A stretch of DNA of 30,936 nucleotides from Alphaproteobacteria bacterium UBA1002 (lineage in GTDB: Bacteria; Pseudomonadota; Alphaproteobacteria; Rickettsiales; UBA998): contig DBAU01000032.1 in the NCBI GenBank assembly GCA_002291845.1, positions 1-30,936 on the forward strand. Direction: 5' to 3'. Shown one piece after another: positions 1 through 7,099 of this stretch (its first letter is position 1; every line of letters starts with the position of its first letter). The translations under genes were made by a program, and so were the position numbers. The notes beneath the pieces were generated by a model that was given only the letters and a program-made list of their open reading frames with translations, was not told the origin of the DNA and did no database searches.

Positions 1-1458
1 ATGGTCAACTGCAACCCGGAGACCGTCTCCACCGATTATGACACCTCCGACCGCCTCTATTTCGAACCGCTCACCGCTGAGGATGTCATCGAGATCATCC
101 GTCGTGAGCAATCGAACGGCAGGGTGAAAGGCGTCGTCGTGCAGTTCGGCGGCCAGACGCCGCTCAAGCTGGCGCATGCGCTGGAGCAGGCGGGCATCCC
201 CATCATTGGCACCAGCACGGATTCCATCGACCTCGCCGAGGACCGCGAGCGCTTCCAGCAATTGCTGCAGCAGCTGGGCCTGCGCCAGCCGGATAACGCT
301 ATCTGCCATTCGGCCGAGGAGGTGATTACCATGGCGGGCCGCATGGGCTTCCCTGTCGTGGTGCGCCCCTCTTACGTGCTGGGTGGCCGCGGCATGGCGA
401 TCATCCACGATGCCGAAACCCTGAAAAGCTACGTGACGCAGCTCTACAAAGACTTCCCCGACAACGCCATCCTCATCGATTCCTTCCTCACCAACGCGGC
501 GGAAGTGGATGTGGACGCGCTGTGCGACGGCGAGGAGGTGTATGTCGCGGGCATCATGGAGCATATTGAGGAAGCGGGGATTCATTCTGGCGATTCCTCC
601 TGCTCGCTGCCGCCGTATTCGCTCAGCCAGGCCATGATTCAGCAACTGAAGCAGCAGACCATCCAGCTGGCCAAGGCGCTGAAGGTCATCGGACTCATCA
701 ACATCCAGTTCGCCATTAAAAACGGCGAGATTTACATTCTGGAAGTCAACCCGCGCGCGAGCCGCACGGTGCCGTTCGTGGCGAAAACCATCGGCCTGCC
801 GGTGGCCAAAATCGCGGCGCGCTTGATGGCGGGGGAAAAACTTTCCTCCTTTGCCCTGCCGCCCTCCGTGGCGGATCGCACCCACTTCCCGCATACGGCG
901 GTGAAGGAAGCGGTGTTTCCCTTCGAGCGTTTCGCCAATGTGGATGTGCTGCTCGGTCCGGAGATGAAGTCCACCGGCGAATCCATGGGCCTCGACGTTG
1001 ATTTCGCGCACGCCTTCGGCAAAGCGCACCTCGCCTCGGGCGCCAAGATGCCGAAGAAAGGCACGGTCTTTGTATCGGTGAAGGATAGCGATAAGGACGC
1101 GCTGGTGCCGATCTGCCGGGATTTGCTGGCGCTGGGCTTTACGCTGATCGCCACCTCGGGCACGCAGAAATTCCTGAGCGGGCAGGGGGTGGACGTCGCG
1201 CCGGTGAACAAGGTGCGTCAGGGCCGTCCGCACATCGTCGACTTCCTGAAAGATGGGAAGGTCGCCTTCGTCATCAACACCACGGAAGGGGCGAAATCCA
1301 TCGAGGACAGCTTCTCGATCCGCCGCACCGCGTTGCAGAACAAAATTCCCTATTCCACCACGCTGGAAGCCACCCGCGCCATCATCCACGCCCTGCAGGT
1401 GCTGGAAAAAGAAGGCGGCTTCGGCGTGAAGGCACTTCAGGAGTACGTGGCGGCGTAG
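1..1458 (+). CDS. carB: Carbamoyl-phosphate synthase large subunit, C-terminal part (5' end outside window)
   Basis: This is the last 485 codons of the ammonia/glutamine-dependent carbamoyl-phosphate synthase large chain, which makes carbamoyl phosphate for pyrimidine and arginine synthesis. The family is about 1,080 residues long, so more than half lies upstream of the window and the ATG at base 1 is an internal methionine (MVNCNPETVSTDYD is a conserved internal block). Visible parts are the second ATP-grasp domain (VVVRPSYVLGGRGM; ILEVNPRASRTVPFVAK) and the C-terminal MGS-like allosteric domain from about residue 350 (GTVFVSVKDSDKDAL; LIATSGTQKFL). The reading frame is intact to TAG. greA follows 650 bp downstream; a carAB-greA order is common in alphaproteobacteria, but here an orphan ORF and a repeat sit between them. 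Confidence 0.97.
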   Translation: MVNCNPETVSTDYDTSDRLYFEPLTAEDVIEIIRREQSNGRVKGVVVQFGGQTPLKLAHALEQAGIPIIGTSTDSIDLAEDRERFQQLLQQLGLRQPDNAICHSAEEVITMAGRMGFPVVVRPSYVLGGRGMAIIHDAETLKSYVTQLYKDFPDNAILIDSFLTNAAEVDVDALCDGEEVYVAGIMEHIEEAGIHSGDSSCSLPPYSLSQAMIQQLKQQTIQLAKALKVIGLINIQFAIKNGEIYILEVNPRASRTVPFVAKTIGLPVAKIAARLMAGEKLSSFALPPSVADRTHFPHTAVKEAVFPFERFANVDVLLGPEMKSTGESMGLDVDFAHAFGKAHLASGAKMPKKGTVFVSVKDSDKDALVPICRDLLALGFTLIATSGTQKFLSGQGVDVAPVNKVRQGRPHIVDFLKDGKVAFVINTTEGAKSIEDSFSIRRTALQNKIPYSTTLEATRAIIHALQVLEKEGGFGVKALQEYVAA

Positions 1459-1514
1459 GCAGAAACAAAACGTTAACATAACTATGGTAACCTATAAGCA
1501 TGTGAGAGGTGCTT

Positions 1515-1967
1515 ATGGGAAATCCGTTTTCATGGCTTTTGCGAACGTCTGACGGTCAAGCGGCGAGTGCCAGCCTCCGCGCTGCAGCGGTCACCGTCAA
1601 TCAATGCACGCCGCAAGCCCTTGGAGCCGCCGATAATGCGCTGACCAGAACAACGCTCAGAGGCAGTGCTGTGGGTGCCGTCAATAGCATGCTGACGCGA
1701 AGCACCGCCGCTGCTGCCCCTTTGCCTATTTTTCTTCGTTATAGTGAATGTGTTGCTGCAAGTGTCATGCGCCCGCTTCCGCTCCCACAAGGCGCCTTAC
1801 CCGTTATTTCAACGCCCGAAGCGGGGGCTGCAGTCTCACCAGACGGCATCGAACGCGTACAGGTTGGAAATGGCAGTATTCCTGCGGGTGAGTGGCTCGC
1901 TGTTCCGCTGGATTTGGTATACATGGGCGCCAGCCGGGTTGCTCGTGGTATAAGAGGCCTATTCTAG
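1515..1967 (+). CDS. Hypothetical protein, 150 aa, orphan
   Basis: I do not recognise this protein. The ATG at 1515 is preferred over the in-frame GTG at 1509 because GAGAGG lies five bases before it. The product is rich in Ala, Ser and small residues, has several predicted helices, a single Cys in each half, and no clear signal peptide or long membrane segment. It lies 56 bp after carB on the same strand, and a TATAAG box at 1493-1498 could be part of a promoter, though no good -35 was seen. It may be a lineage-specific gene; the ORF is long enough and has a good ribosome binding site, but coding status is not certain. Confidence 0.5.
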   Translation: MGNPFSWLLRTSDGQAASASLRAAAVTVNQCTPQALGAADNALTRTTLRGSAVGAVNSMLTRSTAAAAPLPIFLRYSECVAASVMRPLPLPQGALPVISTPEAGAAVSPDGIERVQVGNGSIPAGEWLAVPLDLVYMGASRVARGIRGLF

Positions 1968-2020
1968 GCTAGATCACTCATTGCCTTTCTTTCTCCCTGC
2001 CGCTATCCATAGTTAAAATC

Positions 2021-2093
2021 GTCAATCCCGCCAATGCGAGATTCCCGACGTTACAAACAATAACATGGAGATTCCCGCCTTCACGGGAGTGAC
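2021..2093. repeat. Palindromic intergenic repeat (REP-like, inverted pair)
   Basis: Two related units face each other: GTCAATCCCG at 2021-2030 opens the left unit and CGGGAGTGAC at 2084-2093 closes the right one; the outer arms match at 9 of 10 positions. Each unit also holds a GATTCCCG block (2040-2047 and 2070-2077). The minus-strand form GTCACTCCCGTGAAGGCGGG is typical of a dispersed palindromic repeat found between genes in many proteobacteria, often seen in databases as spurious CHSREGGN peptides. It lies just upstream of greA and could fold in RNA. Confidence 0.7.
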
Positions 2094-2112
2094 AAAAATC
2101 TAGGATCAGAGC

Positions 2113-2586
2113 ATGGAACGATTCCCCATCACCGCCGACGGCTTTGCGCGTATGGAGGTGGAGCTGAAACATCTGAAATCGGTGGAGCGCCCGGAGATCA
2201 TCAAGGCGATCGCCGAGGCACGGGCGCATGGCGACTTGTCGGAGAATGCGGAGTATTCGGCGGCCAAGGAGAAGCAAAGCTTCATTGAAGGGCGCATTCA
2301 GGATCTGGAAGCGCGGGTGTCGCGCGCCGAGATCATCGACGTCGCCTCCCTGACCGGGAACACGGTCAAATTTGGTGCCACGGTGCAGCTGATTGATGAG
2401 GATACCGAAGAAGAGGTCACCTACCAGATTGTTGGCGAGTATGAGGCGGATCTGAAAACGGGCAAGCTGGCCCTGAATGCCCCGATTGCCCGCGCGATGA
2501 TCGGAAAATCCGTGGGTGACCGCATCGAGGTCACCACGCCCAAGGGCACCAAGTACTACGAGATCAGCGCGGTCAGCTTCCGTTAG
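2113..2586 (+). CDS. greA: Transcription elongation factor GreA
   Basis: GreA enters the secondary channel of RNA polymerase and stimulates cleavage of backtracked transcripts. The 157-aa product has the usual length. The N-terminal coiled-coil holds the conserved block HGDLSENAEYSAAKEKQ (about residues 37-53), whose acidic tip residues act in cleavage, and the C-terminal FKBP-like domain carries VGDRIEVTTPKGTKYYEI. The ATG at 2113 gives the standard N-terminus (MERFPITADGF). It is followed by a strong bidirectional terminator shared with the convergent membrane-protein gene. The upstream spacer is taken up by the palindromic repeat, so no clear promoter was assigned. Confidence 0.97.
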   Translation: MERFPITADGFARMEVELKHLKSVERPEIIKAIAEARAHGDLSENAEYSAAKEKQSFIEGRIQDLEARVSRAEIIDVASLTGNTVKFGATVQLIDEDTEEEVTYQIVGEYEADLKTGKLALNAPIARAMIGKSVGDRIEVTTPKGTKYYEISAVSFR

Positions 2587-2598
2587 TATGGCCACCAT

Positions 2599-2634
2599 AA
2601 AAAAGCCGCGGAGCGACCTGCCCGCGGCCTTTTC
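2599..2634. terminator. Bidirectional Rho-independent terminator
   Basis: A perfect 7-bp GC stem (GCCGCGG at 2605-2611, CCGCGGC at 2622-2628) with a 10-base loop is preceded by an A-run and followed by CTTTTC. It sits between convergent greA and the minus-strand membrane-protein gene and can serve both. Confidence 0.85.
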
Positions 2635-2647
2635 ACATCCATGCCGG

Positions 2648-3328
2648 TTAGGAGGCTGGGATCAGCCCGGTCGCACTTTGTTGCTGACGGGACTCCTCGA
2701 CCTGCTGCGAGAAATTGCAGCTCTGGCCCTGACCGCTTTGGCGCATCCGTGCCGTAAGCATGGCCCGCTCCTGCGGCGTGATTTGGTATTCTATATTGCG
2801 CTGGGGCGCCATGCCTAGCTCTGGTATGCGGCTGATGAACTTCTCGGCCTTTGCGTAACGCTCCGCCTGCTTCTCGCTGCCATAAACGCCCCCGGCAACC
2901 GCGGAAGAAAAGGCCGCGACACCATAGCCGAAGAGAAGCACTTTGCTCAGGCCCTCAAGCATCGGCGGATTTTCTAACAATGTTTGCGGCCCAAGGTAAA
3001 GAACGCTCCCAATGGTCGCGGCTATTGCCAGCAGATCAACAAAGAACATCCCGGAAAAAATATTGCGATTGAAGAACGTGGGCTTATGGACCGGCGCGCC
3101 CTCTGTAAGTTCACGTGCCATGCGGCGCTTGCCGGCAATACCGCCCCACAAACCTCCGATGATCGAGGAGGCAGCAATCATGGCCAATCCACCGAGGCCT
3201 CCCGTGAGGAAGAATGTCGCGCTCCCCGCGACTGAACCGAGGAACCACCCCAAGCCAGCATCCTTGTTGAAAATCGTCGGACGCTCGTTGGTCGGTACGC
3301 GAATCGACGTCGGATCAAGGGTGGGCAT
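2648..3328 (-). CDS. Hypothetical multi-pass membrane protein, 226 aa
   Basis: Family not recognised. Hydrophobic, glycine-rich segments lie at about residues 28-50, 52-66, 92-113 and 129-150, giving roughly four membrane passes. The first pair has closely spaced glycines (GGLGGL, GGLWGGIAG). The C-terminal 75 residues are hydrophilic, rich in Gln/Arg/Glu, and probably cytoplasmic. The start at 3328 is chosen because AGGAG lies about seven bases upstream of that ATG; a TTG 18 bases further out is possible. It is divergent from the ELM1-like gene and convergent with greA, sharing its terminator. Confidence 0.75.
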   Translation of the reverse strand: MPTLDPTSIRVPTNERPTIFNKDAGLGWFLGSVAGSATFFLTGGLGGLAMIAASSIIGGLWGGIAGKRRMARELTEGAPVHKPTFFNRNIFSGMFFVDLLAIAATIGSVLYLGPQTLLENPPMLEGLSKVLLFGYGVAAFSSAVAGGVYGSEKQAERYAKAEKFISRIPELGMAPQRNIEYQITPQERAMLTARMRQSGQGQSCNFSQQVEESRQQQSATGLIPAS

Positions 3329-3363
3329 CGCGCTCTCCTGATGCAAGATTATTGAAAGATGGT

Positions 3364-4362
3364 ATGGTTCTTGTACGACAACCTGATGACGTTTTTATGA
3401 CAACCTTCAGAACCTTCACGATCTGGGCATTGTTGGATGATCGGCCTGGTAATACCACGCAAAGCCTTGGGGTTGCCCGTGCGCTGGGCGGGGATGTCGT
3501 GGAGAAGCGTCTGTATTTCAATGCCGCCGCCCGACTACCAAACCTGCTTCGGCACGGGCCACTATTGGGGGTGAATTTCGCGATAAGCGACGCGCTGGAC
3601 GAGGGTCCGGTGCCGGATGTGGTGATTGCCGCCGGACGCCGCCTTGCCCCTGTCTTGGCGCAGATGAAATGTTATTATCCAGATGCCTACACGGTACAGC
3701 TCATGTCGCCGGATGGCGTTTGCCGGCGGCTCGATCTCATCGTTCGCCCGAAACACGATCAGGCCTCGGATAAAGAATCTTTTTTAACACTCGGTGCGCC
3801 TCATCAGATCACACAGGCAAAAATTACCGATCATGCCGCTAAATTAGCCCTGAAGCTTCATCTGCGTGGATCCCCCACCGCTCTTATTATCGGGGGGAGC
3901 ACGGACCATGGTGCCATGACTGTTGCGGACATGGAACGATTGTGGGAGCGACTGGCCCCACTGCTGGGCCAGGGTACGTTGCTGGTCACTACCAGCCGTC
4001 GCACGCCGCCAGCCGTAGTCGGTTGGCTCCGTCGTCATGTGACGCCGCCACAGCACCTGTGGCCCTATGGAGAGGCAGAAAATCCTTATCCGGGGCTACT
4101 GGGACTGGCCGACCGTATTGTCGTCACCGGGGATTCTGTCTCCATGCTTTCCGAGGCCTGCATCACCGGTAAGCCGGTGTATGCGTTTGACGAGCTGCTT
4201 TGTCTGAAGCCAAAGCACCGCTGTCTGATCGAACAGCTGGCCGGGGGCGGATATTTGCGCCGCCTTGCTGACGCCTCGCCAGACTGGATAGGCGGTTCTC
4301 CACTCAATGAGGCGGAACGCGTGGCCGCTGAAATTCAGCGCCGCCTTGCATCACGCGCATGA
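3364..4362 (+). CDS. Mitochondrial fission ELM1-like family protein (DUF1022)
   Basis: The protein matches the ELM1/DUF1022 family, common in alphaproteobacteria and named after a plant mitochondrial fission factor; its bacterial function is not established. Diagnostic blocks are IWALLDDRPGNTTQSLGVA near the N-terminus, the ALIIGGS segment mid-protein, and a C-terminal VVTGDSVSMLSEA block resembling nucleotide-sugar-binding loops of GT-B glycosyltransferases. The start is uncertain: ATG 3364 is used, but ATG 3397 (MTTFRTFTIWALL) fits the family N-terminus closely and TTG 3352 is also in frame; none has a strong ribosome binding site. It is divergent from the preceding membrane-protein gene, and a promoter for the peroxiredoxin gene lies just after its stop. 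Confidence 0.88.
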   Translation: MVLVRQPDDVFMTTFRTFTIWALLDDRPGNTTQSLGVARALGGDVVEKRLYFNAAARLPNLLRHGPLLGVNFAISDALDEGPVPDVVIAAGRRLAPVLAQMKCYYPDAYTVQLMSPDGVCRRLDLIVRPKHDQASDKESFLTLGAPHQITQAKITDHAAKLALKLHLRGSPTALIIGGSTDHGAMTVADMERLWERLAPLLGQGTLLVTTSRRTPPAVVGWLRRHVTPPQHLWPYGEAENPYPGLLGLADRIVVTGDSVSMLSEACITGKPVYAFDELLCLKPKHRCLIEQLAGGGYLRRLADASPDWIGGSPLNEAERVAAEIQRRLASRA

Positions 4363-4370
4363 CAAACCCC

Positions 4371-4398
4371 TTGCATCTGGCCGTGGGCATCTTATATC
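4371..4398 (+). promoter_or_regulatory. Candidate sigma70 promoter of the peroxiredoxin gene
   Basis: TTGCAT at 4371-4376 and TATATC at 4393-4398 are separated by 16 bp and lie about 40 bp before the peroxiredoxin start codon. This is a match to the consensus only; no transcription start is known. Confidence 0.4.
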
Positions 4399-4437
4399 CC
4401 ACTTGCTGTTTCATTCATTCAATTTACGGAGCATACC

Positions 4438-5040
4438 ATGAGCGTACTGGTCGGCAAACCCGCCCCAGATTTTACGGCAAAAGCTGTGATGGCGGACAAC
4501 TCGGTGAACGAGTCTTTCAATCTGAAATCCTATCTGAAAGGGAAGATGGGCGTGGTCTTTTTCTGGCCGCTCGATTTTACCTTCGTCTGCCCGTCAGAAA
4601 TCATCGCGTTCGATAATCGTTACAAAGAATTTCAGGAGCGCGGCGCGGAAGTCATTGGCGTGAGCATTGACTCCCACTTCACCCACATTGCGTGGAAAAA
4701 TACGCCGGTGGAAAAAGGCGGCATCGGCATGGTGAAATTCCCCATGGTCGCGGATCTTACCAAATCCATCGCCCGTTCGTATGACGTGCTGACCGGCGAA
4801 GCCATCGCCTTCCGCGGCACCTTCCTGATCGATCAGGATTTCGTGGTGCGCCATCAGGTCATTAACGACCTGCCGCTGGGACGCAATATTGATGAAGCGC
4901 TGCGCATGGTTGATGCGCTGAAGTTCCATCAGGAGCATGGCGAAGTTTGCCCGGCAGGCTGGAACAAAGGCAAATCAGGCATGAAAGCCAATGCTGAGGG
5001 CGTGGCAACCTACCTGAAAGAAAACGCGAAAGCACTCTAA
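4438..5040 (+). CDS. Typical 2-Cys peroxiredoxin (AhpC/TSA family)
   Basis: This thiol peroxidase reduces hydrogen peroxide and organic peroxides in the cytoplasm and is recycled by thioredoxin or AhpF-like reductases. The 200-aa protein has the peroxidatic Cys51 in DFTFVCPSE, the conserved Arg125 in FRGTFLID, and the resolving Cys171 in GEVCPAGW, so it is a typical dimeric 2-Cys enzyme. A GGIG motif (residues 94-97) is present, but the C-terminal YF motif of hyperoxidation-sensitive enzymes is not seen. ACGGAGC precedes the ATG. It lies just upstream of trxB, which fits a thioredoxin-linked peroxide-removal unit. Confidence 0.96.
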   Translation: MSVLVGKPAPDFTAKAVMADNSVNESFNLKSYLKGKMGVVFFWPLDFTFVCPSEIIAFDNRYKEFQERGAEVIGVSIDSHFTHIAWKNTPVEKGGIGMVKFPMVADLTKSIARSYDVLTGEAIAFRGTFLIDQDFVVRHQVINDLPLGRNIDEALRMVDALKFHQEHGEVCPAGWNKGKSGMKANAEGVATYLKENAKAL

Positions 5041-5051
5041 ACGAAAGGAGG

Positions 5052-5097
5052 AATCAGGGGGTGCGACGGTTGCGTCTGCCCGTCTCGCCCCCTGATT
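5052..5097 (+). promoter_or_regulatory. Large hairpin in the peroxiredoxin-trxB spacer
   Basis: AATCAGGGGG (5052-5061) pairs perfectly with CCCCCTGATT (5088-5097), and the stem can extend inward by TGCGAC/GTCTCG with one mismatch and one G-T pair. It follows a strong AAAGGAGG at 5044-5051 and ends 11 bases before the trxB ATG at 5109. There is no real U-run, so it may be a weak terminator, an mRNA processing site or a translational control element. Confidence 0.55.
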
Positions 5098-5108
5098 TCT
5101 GGCTCCCC

Positions 5109-6050
5109 ATGACCGAACACCGTACCCAAGTCCTCATCATCGGCTCCGGCTCCGCCGGTTGCTCTGCTGCCATCTACGCTGCCCGCGCCGGGCGTCAGCC
5201 CATCATGGTGCACGGCATGCAGCCGGGGGGCCAGCTGACCATCACCACCGATGTGGAAAATTACCCCGGTTTTGCCGATAAAGTGCAGGGCCCATGGTTG
5301 ATGGAGCAGATGGAAAAGCAGGCGGCGCATGTCGGTACCACCATTCTGCATGATATCATCACGTCGGTGGATTTGTCGCAGAGGCCGTTCCGTGCGGTGG
5401 GGGATTCGGGGGATGTGTATTACGGCGATACGCTCATCATCGCCACCGGTGCGGCGGCACGTTGGCTGGGGCTGGAGAGCGAGTACAAGTTCCAGAATTT
5501 TGGTGTCTCCGCTTGCGCAACATGTGACGGGTTCTTCTTTCGCAATAAGGAAGTCGCGGTCGTCGGTGGCGGTAACAGCGCCGTGGAAGAGGCCCTTTAT
5601 CTTTCCAAAATCGCCTCCAAGGTGACCCTGATTCACCGCCGGGACAGTTTGCGGGCGGAGAAAATCGGACAGGAGCGTTTATTCGCGGCTCCCAACGTCT
5701 CGGTGATCTGGGATACGGTAGTCGAGGAATTCCTTGGCGACGAAGAGCCACCTTCCCTGCGCGCGCTGAAACTGCGCAATGTTAAGACGCAGGAAGTCAG
5801 TGAGCTGAAGGTGGATGGCTGCTTTATTGCGATTGGCCATGACCCCAACACCACGCTGTTTGTTGGGCAGCTGGACATGGATGAGGACAAATACCTGATC
5901 ACCACCCCCGGCAGCACCCGCACCAACGTGCCGGGCGTCTTTGCGGCAGGGGACGTGCAGGACAAGATCTACCGTCAGGCGATCACCGCGGCCGGCACGG
6001 GCTGTATGGCGGCATTGGAAGCGGATCGTTTCCTTGCCGAGCACGGCTAG
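5109..6050 (+). CDS. trxB: Thioredoxin reductase (NADPH)
   Basis: TrxB is an FAD enzyme that uses NADPH to keep thioredoxin reduced. From ATG 5109 it has 313 residues, the usual size. It shows the N-terminal FAD-binding GSGSAG motif (residues 12-17), the NADPH-binding GGGNSAVEEA block (about 153-162), the redox-active CATC pair (Cys136, Cys139), and the C-terminal FAD motif GVFAAGDVQD. An in-frame GTG at 5061 has a good Shine-Dalgarno sequence (AAAGGAGG) and would add 16 residues, but that segment lies in a hairpin and does not resemble the family N-terminus. It was probably once adjacent to the LsrB-like regulator now found past the IS element. Confidence 0.97.
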   Translation: MTEHRTQVLIIGSGSAGCSAAIYAARAGRQPIMVHGMQPGGQLTITTDVENYPGFADKVQGPWLMEQMEKQAAHVGTTILHDIITSVDLSQRPFRAVGDSGDVYYGDTLIIATGAAARWLGLESEYKFQNFGVSACATCDGFFFRNKEVAVVGGGNSAVEEALYLSKIASKVTLIHRRDSLRAEKIGQERLFAAPNVSVIWDTVVEEFLGDEEPPSLRALKLRNVKTQEVSELKVDGCFIAIGHDPNTTLFVGQLDMDEDKYLITTPGSTRTNVPGVFAAGDVQDKIYRQAITAAGTGCMAALEADRFLAEHG

Positions 6051-6081
6051 CCTTCCGCACGGGCAACGGCGCGGATGCCCC

Positions 6082-6089
6082 TTCTCGAT
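6082..6089 (+). repeat. Target site duplication, left copy (TTCTCGAT)
   Basis: TTCTCGAT directly abuts the left inverted repeat and recurs directly after the right one (9107-9114). Eight bp fits IS1-family insertion. If the outermost G/C of the ends is counted as target, the direct repeat is the 10-bp CTTCTCGATG. Confidence 0.9.
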
Positions 6090-6108
6090 GGTAGTGTCTC
6101 AGTTTGAA
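6090..6108 (+). repeat. Left terminal inverted repeat of the IS element
   Basis: The 19-bp GGTAGTGTCTCAGTTTGAA is perfectly complementary to 9088-9106. The similarity ends sharply after the last A on both sides. Confidence 0.93.
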
Positions 6109-6127
6109 AATTAGCGCCCTTCGCACC

Positions 6128-6160
6128 ATGCTTGACCGTTCAGGCAGTGGCAAGCATACT
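6128..6160 (+). promoter_or_regulatory. Left IS promoter with inverted repeat ATGCTT...AAGCAT
   Basis: TTGACC (6132-6137), a 17-bp spacer and CATACT (6155-6160) form a good sigma70 promoter. ATGCTT (6128-6133) and AAGCAT (6152-6157) are inverted arms overlapping the -35 and -10. The predicted start of transcription falls on or next to the ATG at 6167, so the message may be leaderless. The 12-mer ATGCTTGACCGT recurs before the transposase. Confidence 0.6.
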
Positions 6161-6166
6161 TAGGAC

Positions 6167-6406
6167 ATGACAGAGAAAAAGCTCAAGCGTCCCCGTGATG
6201 CAAACCAGCTTGCCAAATTTATAGCTGACTTGGCAACAGGTGAGGTAGTGCCACCAGAGGAAAAGGATGATGGCAAAAATCCTGCTGCTGTCGCCTTGGG
6301 GCGTTTGGGCGGCAAGAAGGGTGGCAAGGCAAGGGCCGCAAAGCTCACGCCAGAGCAGCGCAAAGCAATAGCGAAGAAGGCGGCAGAGAAGCGATGGACT
6401 AAATAG
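6167..6406 (+). CDS. Small Lys/Arg/Ala-rich protein, 79 aa (IS cargo)
   Basis: The N-terminus KRPRDANQLAKFIADLATGE and the C-terminal repeat-like region GRLGGKKGGKARAAKLTPEQ followed by RKAIAKKAAEKRW are typical of a widespread small bacterial protein, often loosely labelled histone H1-like. The basic, Gly-Lys-rich tail suggests binding to nucleic acid, but no function is proven. It is the first gene in the IS element, read from a promoter that closely resembles the transposase promoter. Only AGGAC directly abutting the ATG is seen as a ribosome binding site, which is too close to act normally and supports leaderless translation. Confidence 0.8.
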   Translation: MTEKKLKRPRDANQLAKFIADLATGEVVPPEEKDDGKNPAAVALGRLGGKKGGKARAAKLTPEQRKAIAKKAAEKRWTK

Positions 6407-6409
6407 CGC

Positions 6410-6461
6410 TTGACCATGTTAATTTTTTCCACCATCTTGTATGGTGTGTTTTGTTAACATG
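6410..6461 (+). promoter_or_regulatory. Nested palindromic operator before the cargo operon
   Basis: The outer arms CATGTTAA (6415-6422) and TTAACATG (6454-6461) and the inner arms CACCAT (6430-6435) and ATGGTG (6441-6446) share exactly one centre, at 6438. A -35-like TTGACC (6410-6415) overlaps the left outer arm; with a 17-bp spacer the -10 would be the weak CATCTT. The site ends 9 bp before the ATG of the 205-aa gene. It is a likely operator for the XRE-type protein encoded in the same operon. Confidence 0.6.
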
Positions 6462-6470
6462 GGGTTTTAA

Positions 6471-7088
6471 ATGAGCGTAATGATTGAGACAAAAGTATGC
6501 CAGGAATCACACGATGTTAAGCGACGTATTTCAGAGTTACGACTGACGTTGAAAGGGCTAAACCGGGTGCGCGATGTAGCTATTGGGGCAAGCGCAAACG
6601 CCACAGATTTTCATCCCGCAAACGCAGCGGGAACCTTTGCGTATCAGCAAGGCACATGGGCAATGCGGGATGAGTTTGTAGGTGATGAGTGGAAGAAAGA
6701 TACAGAAAATGGCGTAGAGGCCATTCGAAATGATGAGATCAAGGTAAAGGTGATATTCACAAACGTCGATATTGCTTGCAATGACTTCCATTATCCAAAA
6801 CCGAGGTCAAAAAAAGGCGCAGGAGCGGAACGGGCATGCATGGGAAATCTTTTTGGCAATCTGCCAACCTACGCACCGAAGCCACAGGAAGGATGGGCAA
6901 CATACTATATCATGCTTGACCCAGAAGGCCGAGCTGAGCTAACCCGCCCTGTAGTTAAAGGAAATACATTTATCCAATGGATCGAGCGCATTTATCTGCC
7001 GGATAATGCCGGAGAAGAAGAAGCCAAGCACGTTATCGAGGATGCAGTCGATCTTGATCCTGTAGTGGCTCGCAAGGCTCGTAAGTAA
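6471..7088 (+). CDS. Unknown 205-aa protein, partner of the XRE/ImmA gene (IS cargo)
   Basis: I recognise no domain. The protein is hydrophilic, with no signal peptide or membrane segment. It has a charged N-terminal helix (DVKRRISELRLTLKGL), a middle region rich in aromatic residues and charge, and a C-terminal part with YYIMLDPEGRAEL and FIQWIERIYL, then an acidic stretch ending in basic residues. It is read from the nested-palindrome region and followed after only 11 bp by the XRE/ImmA gene, so the two form an operon. Base composition is more AT-rich than the chromosome around it. The position upstream of an XRE-peptidase regulator fits a toxin or other regulated effector, but that is inference from context only. 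Confidence 0.82.
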   Translation: MSVMIETKVCQESHDVKRRISELRLTLKGLNRVRDVAIGASANATDFHPANAAGTFAYQQGTWAMRDEFVGDEWKKDTENGVEAIRNDEIKVKVIFTNVDIACNDFHYPKPRSKKGAGAERACMGNLFGNLPTYAPKPQEGWATYYIMLDPEGRAELTRPVVKGNTFIQWIERIYLPDNAGEEEAKHVIEDAVDLDPVVARKARK

Positions 7089-7099
7089 CGGGAGCAACC

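Noticed and set aside
1978..2598. 206-aa minus-strand ORF antisense to greA
   Set aside because: It covers greA and the palindromic repeat; the CHSREGGN-type peptide is the usual false translation of such repeats.
5061..5108. GTG 5061 as the trxB start
   Set aside because: It has a good ribosome binding site but the added residues do not fit the family and lie in a hairpin; kept only as an alternative.
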